Notes under the pieces: model-generated | What the model was told of the DNA's origin: nothing | Database searches by the model: none | What the model saw: only the letters and a program-made list of their open reading frames with translations | Shown here: piece after piece, positions 57,469 to 64,000 of the stretch | Layout of the letters: every line of letters begins with the position of its first letter | Numbering within the stretch: the first letter of the stretch is position 1 | Source: Pseudomonas viridiflava | Lineage (GTDB): Bacteria; Pseudomonadota; Gammaproteobacteria; Pseudomonadales; Pseudomonadaceae | DNA: 64,000 nucleotides | NCBI RefSeq assembly: GCF_003702045.1 | Contig: NZ_RBTP01000012.1 | Location: forward strand, 868,001-932,000 | Direction: 5' to 3' | Translations under genes and position numbers: made by a program

Positions 57469-58339
57469 GGTAGTCGCTGATGGAGTGAGCGTCACCGTAA
57501 GCCTGCTTGAGGTGGCCTTCAGCAATAGAGAGATGGGCCTGCAACTGTTCAGCCACTTTCTGTTGGCCATACAGCGCAACCAGGGTGGACTTGCCTTGGT
57601 CCTTGCCCTGATCTTTCGCGTTATCGACGGTATTGTCCTGCAGGTCGTCGTACAGCTGAAAGGCCTGACCAAGCTCCGTGGCAAAATCCTGCAACGCTTG
57701 ACGCACTGGCTCCTCGGCGCTGCTGATCAGCCAGGCCATGTCCATGAGGGCACCAAACAGAACGCCGGTCTTGAGCCGATTGGTCAGCGCGATCTCTTCG
57801 GCGCACCGACTGTGCTTGCCTTCGTGCAGGTCCTGATACTGGCCGCGAACCAGCCCTTGCATACCCACCGTCTCGGCGAGTATTTCAATGATCCGGGTAC
57901 GGGTTGTTGGCTCAATTTCATTGATCGCGGCGACGACGCCGAATGCGCGGCTCAATAACGCGATGGCCGCCAAGATCGCCACGTCCTGGCCGAACCTCAG
58001 GTGTACGGTGGGTCGGCCCCGCCTCAACTGTGCGTTATCCATGCAGGGCATGTCGTCCAGCACCAGCGAGGCGGCGTGGATCATTTCCACGGCGCAGCCC
58101 AGATCCAGCGACTGGCGACCCACATGCCCCAACCCTTCAGCGGCCAGCATCAACAACATCGGCCTGACGCGTTTGCCGGGAGCCAGTGTGCCTTCACGCA
58201 TTGCCAGGGCGACCAGATCGCGTTCGTTGCCTTCAACGGGCAGTAATTCGTCCAGACGTGCCTCGATCCGTTCACGCATGTGCGCCAGACGCTCGATCAG
58301 GCCGTTATCGAGAGGGGCGTCCAATTCCATTTTTGTCAT
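57440..58339 (-). CDS. crtE: Geranylgeranyl diphosphate synthase
   Basis: A 299-residue trans-prenyltransferase. The first aspartate-rich motif is DDMPCMD (residues 95-101) and the second DDLQD (231-235), with KRVRPMLLMLAAEG at the substrate pocket. It elongates isoprenoid diphosphates to GGPP for carotenoid synthesis. It is divergent from the fni-crtXYIB operon, and its 3' end overlaps the diguanylate cyclase gene by 29 bases. In Pantoea-type clusters crtE is usually on the same strand as the rest, so this inverted arrangement is notable. Confidence 0.9.
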   Translation of the reverse strand: MTKMELDAPLDNGLIERLAHMRERIEARLDELLPVEGNERDLVALAMREGTLAPGKRVRPMLLMLAAEGLGHVGRQSLDLGCAVEMIHAASLVLDDMPCMDNAQLRRGRPTVHLRFGQDVAILAAIALLSRAFGVVAAINEIEPTTRTRIIEILAETVGMQGLVRGQYQDLHEGKHSRCAEEIALTNRLKTGVLFGALMDMAWLISSAEEPVRQALQDFATELGQAFQLYDDLQDNTVDNAKDQGKDQGKSTLVALYGQQKVAEQLQAHLSIAEGHLKQAYGDAHSISDYLRLVFLKAL

Positions 58340-58496
58340 CGCTTCTACTCTGGCTATATAGGCTCGACAGTTCAGCTGCCTTGTCTCAGGTTTTAATGCT
58401 GCCTTTCAAACTAACGGAACGACCTCCGCTCCTGAGTGCCTCAAGAATCTACAGACCACACGCATGGAAAAATGATCCAGCTAAAACGGAGCCGTC
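58340..58496. promoter_or_regulatory. Divergent promoter region of the carotenoid cluster
   Basis: The 157 bases between crtE (minus) and fni (plus) must hold both promoters. I recognise no specific operator. It is the likely control point of pigment synthesis. Confidence 0.5.
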
Positions 58497-59546
58497 ATGG
58501 ACAATAGCGACCTTAGCCGACGCAAGGATGATCATCTTGATATCGTGCTTGAGCAGCGCTTCGAAGGCTCTGGAACGGGCTTTGATGCGATTCACTTCGA
58601 GCATTGCGCGCTGCCTGAACTGAACCTGGGCGACATTGATTTAAGCACCCGTCTGCTAGGGATACCGCTGCGTGCGCCCCTGTTGATCAGCTCGATGACG
58701 GGCGGTGCCCAGCGCTCCGTCGCCATCAACCGGCACCTGGCTCAGGCCGCGCAGCACTTGGGCATCGCGATGGGGGTGGGATCACAGCGTGTGGGATTAC
58801 GCAGCCCCAACGACCAGGGCCTGACCCGAGAACTGAGACGCCTGGCACCTGACATTGCACTGCTGAGCAATATTGGCGCAGCGCAGTTGCTGGAGGTCGA
58901 TGGCCCGGAGTTGGCGCGCCGCGCAGTGGACGCCTTGCAAGCCAATGCACTGATCATCCATCTGAACCCGTTGCAGGAGGCCGTGCAGGCCGAAGGCGAC
59001 CGGGATTGGCGAGGGGTTCTGAACGCGATCGCGCGCACGGTCGACAGCGTCGGCGTGCCGGTCATCGTCAAGGAAGTCGGTGCCGGGCTGTCCGTCCCGG
59101 TTGCGCGTGCATTGGTCGAGGCTGGCGTGCAGGTGCTCGATGTGGCGGGCAAGGGCGGTACGAGCTGGGCAGCGATAGAGGGCGAGCGTGCCACCCGCCC
59201 TGCGGACCGCAAGGTGGCAATGGCTTTTGCCCATTGGGGCATACCGACGGCCATGAGTCTGATCAACGTGCGTCAGGCCTTGCCGCACACGACGTTGATC
59301 GCTTCTGGCGGTATCCGTGATGGCATTGATGCCGCCAAGGCCATCCGCCTGGGGGCTGATCTGGTCGGTCAGGCTGCCGGCGTGCTTCAAGAGGCGCTTG
59401 AATCCGAATCGGCAGTGATTGAACATTTTGAAACAATAATTCGCCAGCTGCGCATCGCTTGTTTCTGCACCGGTTCGCGTGATCTTGCAGCGTTACGAGA
59501 GGCCCGGCTCATGAGCAAGGATCCGTCGAGCGAGCGTTTTTCATGA
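58497..59546 (+). CDS. fni: Type II isopentenyl-diphosphate delta-isomerase
   Basis: A 349-residue FMN enzyme of the IDI-2 family. [13 protein letters not shown], the FMN-binding [33 protein letters not shown] and [10 protein letters not shown] are characteristic; the C-terminal phosphate loop is [23 protein letters not shown]. It interconverts IPP and DMAPP to balance precursors for CrtE. The stop overlaps crtX by four bases (ATGA). Pseudomonads make IPP and DMAPP by the MEP route, so this is an extra, cluster-specific isomerase. Confidence 0.92.
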   Translation: MDNSDLSRRKDDHLDIVLEQRFEGSGTGFDAIHFEHCALPELNLGDIDLSTRLLGIPLRAPLLISSMTGGAQRSVAINRHLAQAAQHLGIAMGVGSQRVGLRSPNDQGLTRELRRLAPDIALLSNIGAAQLLEVDGPELARRAVDALQANALIIHLNPLQEAVQAEGDRDWRGVLNAIARTVDSVGVPVIVKEVGAGLSVPVARALVEAGVQVLDVAGKGGTSWAAIEGERATRPADRKVAMAFAHWGIPTAMSLINVRQALPHTTLIASGGIRDGIDAAKAIRLGADLVGQAAGVLQEALESESAVIEHFETIIRQLRIACFCTGSRDLAALREARLMSKDPSSERFS

Positions 59547-60823
59547 GTCATTTTGGTGTTGTCGCCCCTGCGTTCTACAGTCACTTTCAAGCGTTTCAAG
59601 CCTTGGCGCTGGAATTGATCGGACGTGGCCACCGGGTGACATTCTTTCATCAGGCCGATGCCCATCGCTGGCTGATCGATTCGCGCATCGGATTTTATCC
59701 CCTGGGCGCTATCAGCCATCCACCGGGCAGCCTGGCAGGGTCATTGCGTCGAGCGGCGGCACCTCACGGTCCGTTGGGCTTGCGCCGTGTGATTCGCGAT
59801 CTCAGCAACACGACGGCCATGTTCTGCTCGGAGCTGCCGGCAGCGCTGGCGCATGAAGCCATCGATGCAGTGCTTTGCGATCAAATGGAGGCGGGCGGCG
59901 GTTTGGTCGCTGAGGCCTTGGGGCTGCCGTTCATTTCGATAGCCTGTGCGTTGCCGGTCAATCGCGAACCCCATTTGCCGCTGCCCGTCATGCCGTTCGC
60001 TTTCGGCACGGACAAGCGCAGCAGGCGGCTGTATGAGGCAAGCACGCGCATTTATGACTGGATGATGCGGCCTTTGCGTAACGTGCTGCATGAGGCGTCC
60101 CACCGCTTGGGCGTGACGCCCCGTAACGGCATGCACGAGTACCTGTCGCCGTTCGCGCAGATCAGCCAGACGGTGAGCGGCTTCGATTTCCCGCGTGAAA
60201 ACCGGCCGGCGCATTTTCATACTGTCGGGCCGCTACGCCCAACGGCCAAGGCCGTTCAGGGCGAGTGGTCCATCGACCCTGACCGTCCGTTCATTTTTGC
60301 CAGCCTGGGCACCTTGCAAGGCGGGCGTCTGGGCATGTTTAAACAGATGGTCATTGCCTGCCAGCGCCTGAACGCACAGTTACTGATTGCCCATTGCGGC
60401 GGGCTCGACGCGGCACAGGAACAGACGCTCAGGCAGATGGGCGATGTGTGGGTCACTGCTTTCGCTCCCCAGCAGTGGGTGTTGGAAAAGGCCGACGTCG
60501 TGATTACCCACGGAGGTCTGAACACCGTGATGGACGCGATTGCCGCCTGTACGCCCATGTTGGTCATGCCGATTGCGTTCGATCAACCCGGCGTCGCGGC
60601 CCGGGTCTGTTACCACCGGCTGGGCAAACAGCTGAACCGTCGGGCACGAGCGGTAAAGATCCAGGCCCAGTTGCAACACCTGCTCGTTCGTTCGGAAAAG
60701 CCTTTGCGACAGTTGGCCGCTGAGCTGGACGCGGCAGGTGGAACCTTCAAGGCCGCGAATATCGTCGAAGATGTGGTGCGTACACGCCAACCGGTGTTTG
60801 CAGGAGGCGTTTATGCACTATGA
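59543..60823 (+). CDS. crtX: Zeaxanthin glucosyltransferase
   Basis: A 426-residue GT-B family glycosyltransferase (family 1). The N-terminus [22 protein letters not shown] matches CrtX. The C-terminal nucleotide-sugar site is [29 protein letters not shown]. It glucosylates the hydroxyl rings of zeaxanthin, which implies a hydroxylase (CrtZ) nearby, not in this window. The stop overlaps the start of crtY by 11 bases. Confidence 0.9.
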   Translation: MSHFGVVAPAFYSHFQAFQALALELIGRGHRVTFFHQADAHRWLIDSRIGFYPLGAISHPPGSLAGSLRRAAAPHGPLGLRRVIRDLSNTTAMFCSELPAALAHEAIDAVLCDQMEAGGGLVAEALGLPFISIACALPVNREPHLPLPVMPFAFGTDKRSRRLYEASTRIYDWMMRPLRNVLHEASHRLGVTPRNGMHEYLSPFAQISQTVSGFDFPRENRPAHFHTVGPLRPTAKAVQGEWSIDPDRPFIFASLGTLQGGRLGMFKQMVIACQRLNAQLLIAHCGGLDAAQEQTLRQMGDVWVTAFAPQQWVLEKADVVITHGGLNTVMDAIAACTPMLVMPIAFDQPGVAARVCYHRLGKQLNRRARAVKIQAQLQHLLVRSEKPLRQLAAELDAAGGTFKAANIVEDVVRTRQPVFAGGVYAL

Positions 60824-61979
60824 CCTGATTCTCGCCGGGGGTGGGCTCGCCAACGGCCTGATCGCCTGGCGGCTCAAACAACGTCGCCCCGAATTGAACG
60901 TGCTGTGTATCGAAGAGCAGCCGCATCCGGGCGGTAACCACACATGGTCATACCACGACGGCGACCTGAGCAGGGAGCAGCGTCAGTGGCTCAAGCCGTT
61001 TGTGGTAAAGACCTGGCCTGCTTATGACGTCTATTTCCCCGAGCGCTCGCGCCGCATGCAAACCGGCTATGCCAGCATCACCTCCGAACGCTTCGCGCAG
61101 GTCATTGAACCCGCCCTGGGTGACGGCCTTTGGGTGGGTCAACCCCTCATGGAGGTAAGCCCGCGCTCGGTGACGTTGGCCAACGGCGAAACACTCAATG
61201 CTCGGGCCGTGATCGACGGTCGTGGCGTGCAGCCCAGCACGCACCTGGTGCTTGGGCAGCAGGCGTTTTTGGGCCAGGTGGTGCAATTGAAACAACCTCA
61301 CGGGCTCGACATGCCGATCATCATGGATGCCCGGGTGGCGCAGCAGGACGGCTATCGGTTTGTGTATGTGCTGCCGTTTTCCAGCGACACGCTACTGATC
61401 GAAGACACCCATTACGTGGACCGGCATTCGTCGTCGCCGGATGAACTTCGCCGTCACATTGCCGACTATGCGCGTCAACAGGGTTGGGCCATTGAGGCTT
61501 GCCTGCGGGAGGAGCAGGGCGTGTTGCCGATTACCCTGGCGGGTGATTTCGACGCTTTCTGGAACGAAGATCCGGGCCAGCCGCGCTCCGGCCTGCGAGC
61601 GGGCCTGTTCCATTGCACCACCGGTTACTCGTTGCCCTCGGCGGTGAAGCTGGCCGACTGGATTGCCGAGCAACACGTGTTGGATGCCGACACGCTCGCT
61701 ACGGGAATACGCGCGTTCGCCCGCAGGCAATGGCAACGTCAGGGTTTCTACCGCCTGCTCAATCGCATGCTGTTTTTGGCCGGAAAGCCCCAGGACCGCT
61801 GGCAAGTGATGCAACGTTTCTACGGCTTGCCCGACAGCCTGATCCGTCGTTTCTATGCGGGTGAAACGCCTGCCCGCGACAAAATCAGGTTGTTGATCGG
61901 CAAGCCTCCTGTACCGGTCAGCGAGGCCATGCGCGCCGCCGTCCGTTATTTGCCCAGACATTACGAGAATCCTTTATGA
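60813..61979 (+). CDS. crtY: Lycopene beta-cyclase
   Basis: A 388-residue FAD/NAD(P)-binding cyclase. N-terminal dinucleotide fold [29 protein letters not shown] follows. The cyclase motif LPFSSDTLLIEDTHY is present, and FHCTTGYSLPSAVKLADWI lies in the C-terminal half. It closes both ends of lycopene to beta-carotene. AGGAGG lies 5 bases before the ATG at 60813; the frame upstream belongs to crtX. The stop overlaps crtI by four bases. Confidence 0.92.
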   Translation: MHYDLILAGGGLANGLIAWRLKQRRPELNVLCIEEQPHPGGNHTWSYHDGDLSREQRQWLKPFVVKTWPAYDVYFPERSRRMQTGYASITSERFAQVIEPALGDGLWVGQPLMEVSPRSVTLANGETLNARAVIDGRGVQPSTHLVLGQQAFLGQVVQLKQPHGLDMPIIMDARVAQQDGYRFVYVLPFSSDTLLIEDTHYVDRHSSSPDELRRHIADYARQQGWAIEACLREEQGVLPITLAGDFDAFWNEDPGQPRSGLRAGLFHCTTGYSLPSAVKLADWIAEQHVLDADTLATGIRAFARRQWQRQGFYRLLNRMLFLAGKPQDRWQVMQRFYGLPDSLIRRFYAGETPARDKIRLLIGKPPVPVSEAMRAAVRYLPRHYENPL

Positions 61980-63466
61980 CACCCGCAAAAAACGCCGTTG
62001 TGATCGGTGCCGGCTTCGGCGGTCTGGCACTGGCCATCCGCCTCCAGGCTGCCGGCATGCAGACCACCTTGCTTGAGAAGCGCGACAAGCCGGGCGGCCG
62101 TGCTTACGTGTATCAGGACGAGGGGTTCACCTTCGATGCCGGGCCTACCGTTATCACTGATCCATCAGCCATCGAAGAGCTGTTCACGGCTGCCGGCAAG
62201 TCCATCACGGATTACGTCGAACTGTTGCCTGTTTCGCCGTTCTATCGGCTGTGCTGGGAAGACGGCACGCAGTTCGATTACGCCAACGATCAAGCTTCGC
62301 TGGATCGTCAGATTGGCGCGCTTAACCCCAAAGACATCGCGGGCTACCAGCGGTTTCTGGCCTATTCCAAAGCCGTTTTCAACGAAGGCTATCTGAAGCT
62401 GGGGGCCGTGCCGTTCTTGTCGTTTCGGGACATGATTCAGGCCGGGCCGCAACTGGCCCGTCTTCAGGCGTGGCGCAGCGTGTACTCCAAGGTGTCCGAG
62501 TTCATCGAAGACGAGAAGCTGCGTCAGGCCTTCTCGTTTCACTCGTTGCTGGTCGGCGGCAACCCGTTCGCCACGTCATCCATTTACACCTTGATTCATG
62601 CGCTGGAACGTCAGTGGGGCGTGTGGTTTCCCAAGGGCGGAACGGGAGCGCTGGTGCAAGCCCTGGTCAAGCTGTTCGAGGACATCGGCGGCCGCATCCA
62701 GCTCAATGCAGAGGTGGCCAGCATTGAAGTCAACGGCGCTCGGGCCACCGGTGTTCGTTTGCACAACGGGCGCGTGCTGAGCGCTGACTGCGTGGCATCC
62801 AACGCCGATGTGGTCCACACCTACGCCAACCTGTTGGCTCAATATCCACGTGGAGTGAAGGAGGGCGCGCGGCTCAAGCGCAAGCGATTCAGCAACTCGC
62901 TGTTCGTTATTCACTTCGGCCTGAAACGACCTCAGCCGCAGTTGCAGCACCACACGGTGTGCTTCGGGCCACGCTATCGCGAGCTGATTCAGGAAATCTT
63001 CAAGGGCGCGACGCTGGCCGAAGATTTCTCGTTGTACCTGCATGCTCCGTGCATTACCGATCCGAGCCTGGCGCCACCGGGCTGCTCCAGTCATTACGTG
63101 TTGTCACCGGTGCCGCATCTGGGCAATGCGCCCATAGACTGGGAAATCGAAGGGCCGCGCTACCGGGATCGCATTTTTGAATACCTGGAAAAATATTACA
63201 TGCCCGGGTTGCGTGAAGACTTGGTCACCTGCCGGATTTTCACACCCAATGATTTTCGTGATGAGTTGAACGCGCACTTAGGCTCGGCTTTTTCGCTTGA
63301 GCCGGTGCTGCAGCAAAGCGCCTGGTTTCGCCCCCACAACCGCGATGCGAACCTGAGCAACGTCTATCTGGTCGGTGCCGGAACCCACCCGGGTGCGGGT
63401 GTTCCCGGTGTGATTGGTTCGGCCAAAGCCACCGCAGGCCTGATGCTGGAGGGCATTCACGCATGA
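61976..63466 (+). CDS. crtI: Phytoene desaturase (lycopene-forming)
   Basis: A 496-residue CrtI flavoenzyme. The FAD fold is VVIGAGFGGLALAIRLQAAG, followed by EKRDKPGGRAYVYQDEGFTFDAGPT. The C-terminal bacterial desaturase signature is VYLVGAGTHPGAGVPGVIGSAKAT. It introduces four double bonds to give lycopene. The stop overlaps crtB by four bases. Confidence 0.93.
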   Translation: MTPAKNAVVIGAGFGGLALAIRLQAAGMQTTLLEKRDKPGGRAYVYQDEGFTFDAGPTVITDPSAIEELFTAAGKSITDYVELLPVSPFYRLCWEDGTQFDYANDQASLDRQIGALNPKDIAGYQRFLAYSKAVFNEGYLKLGAVPFLSFRDMIQAGPQLARLQAWRSVYSKVSEFIEDEKLRQAFSFHSLLVGGNPFATSSIYTLIHALERQWGVWFPKGGTGALVQALVKLFEDIGGRIQLNAEVASIEVNGARATGVRLHNGRVLSADCVASNADVVHTYANLLAQYPRGVKEGARLKRKRFSNSLFVIHFGLKRPQPQLQHHTVCFGPRYRELIQEIFKGATLAEDFSLYLHAPCITDPSLAPPGCSSHYVLSPVPHLGNAPIDWEIEGPRYRDRIFEYLEKYYMPGLREDLVTCRIFTPNDFRDELNAHLGSAFSLEPVLQQSAWFRPHNRDANLSNVYLVGAGTHPGAGVPGVIGSAKATAGLMLEGIHA

Positions 63467-64000
63467 CTGCACCGGATACAAAGGATCAACAACTGGTAGA
63501 TCACGCATTACAGAGCATTGCCGTCGGCTCGAAAAGCTTCGCGGCGGCTTCAAAACTGTTCGACCCCTTGACCCGCCGCAGCGCCGTCATGCTCTACGCC
63601 TGGTGCCGTCATTGCGATGACGTCATTGATGGTCAGGCGTCCGGACACGGTGCTACGGTCGTTTCGCAGGACGAGGTACGCGAGCGTCTGATGGCCCTGA
63701 TCGCGCAGACCCATGATGTCTACGCCGGACTGCCGCCCAAGTCCCCGGCCTTCGCTGCGTTCAAGGATGTGGTCTACCGCCACGGCATTCGTCAGGACTA
63801 TGCGTTGGACCACCTTGCGGGTTTTGCGATGGACGTTAACCAGCGGGACTACCGCAGCATTGAGGACACGCTGGAGTATTGTTATCACGTGGCTGGCGTG
63901 GTCGGGTTAATGATGGCCCAGGTCATGAACGTCAAAGACGAACGCACGCTGGACCGCGCCTGTGATCTGGGCATGGCGTTTCAGCTGACCAATATTGCCC
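63463..64000 (+). CDS. crtB: Phytoene synthase, N-terminal part (cut by window edge)
   Basis: The first 179 residues are present. The family motif DDVID (first aspartate-rich motif) is in YAWCRHCDDVIDG, GSKSFAAAS opens the active site, and the second metal site begins DLGMAFQLTNIA at the edge. It joins two GGPP molecules into phytoene. ATG overlaps the crtI stop. crtZ, expected next on the opposite strand in Pantoea-type clusters, would lie beyond the window. Confidence 0.92.
   Translation, partial: MTAPDTKDQQLVDHALQSIAVGSKSFAAASKLFDPLTRRSAVMLYAWCRHCDDVIDGQASGHGATVVSQDEVRERLMALIAQTHDVYAGLPPKSPAFAAFKDVVYRHGIRQDYALDHLAGFAMDVNQRDYRSIEDTLEYCYHVAGVVGLMMAQVMNVKDERTLDRACDLGMAFQLTNIA

Overview
The window is chromosomal DNA of a Pseudomonas-type gammaproteobacterium. 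The supporting signs are high GC outside one island, a lexA2-imuA-imuB-dnaE2 cassette, DUF1652 and DUF3053 proteins, and Pseudomonas-style REP palindromes. The carotenoid cluster and overall gene content would fit the P. syringae/viridiflava neighbourhood, but species cannot be fixed from this sequence alone. I see no tRNA, rRNA, CRISPR array, replication origin or intact insertion sequence.

Layout. 1-7450: the tail of glgB, a large autotransporter with about 20-residue repeats, an MFS efflux protein, a periplasmic beta-propeller lactonase and the ABC-F ATPase ybiT. 7471-12965: a decayed, lower-GC phage-like island. It holds an integrase tail, a PAPS-reductase-like pseudogene with a 7-bp duplication and a premature stop, a frameshifted zinc-ribbon gene, a phage head-protein fragment and a tandem helix-turn-helix protein. 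It also holds an apparently intact chemoreceptor and two small proteins. 12966-20020: a periplasmic cytochrome c, a NIT-domain chemoreceptor, lipoproteins and several small housekeeping or hypothetical genes.

20445-26910 is a catabolic unit: a polar-amino-acid-type ABC importer, RidA, an IclR regulator, a fold-III PLP dehydratase and a KDG-type sugar kinase. Together these read best as uptake and degradation of an amino-sugar acid such as D-glucosaminate to KDPG. 27040-36156 holds an SF1 helicase with a GX3-repeat N-terminus, an orphan polyamine-binding protein, a sulfonate-type ABC transporter, a membrane-anchored histidine phosphatase and an aldo/keto reductase.

36397-42149 is the SOS mutagenesis operon lexA2-imuA-imuB-dnaE2, with a LexA2-type operator over its start. 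42222-47099 holds a DUF1989 protein and a poorly understood trio: a CorA-like protein, a RimK-like ATP-grasp ligase and a divergent GNAT/C39-peptidase fusion. 47112-54901 holds an amidohydrolase/MFS pair, two tandem LysR regulators and a YdiJ-type 2-hydroxyacid dehydrogenase. 55169-57468 holds a Tat-exported dienelactone hydrolase and a membrane diguanylate cyclase.

57440-64000 is a carotenoid cluster. crtE (minus strand) is divergent from a translationally coupled operon fni-crtX-crtY-crtI-crtB (plus strand; crtB is cut by the window edge). It predicts zeaxanthin-glucoside-type pigment if a hydroxylase (crtZ) follows outside the window.
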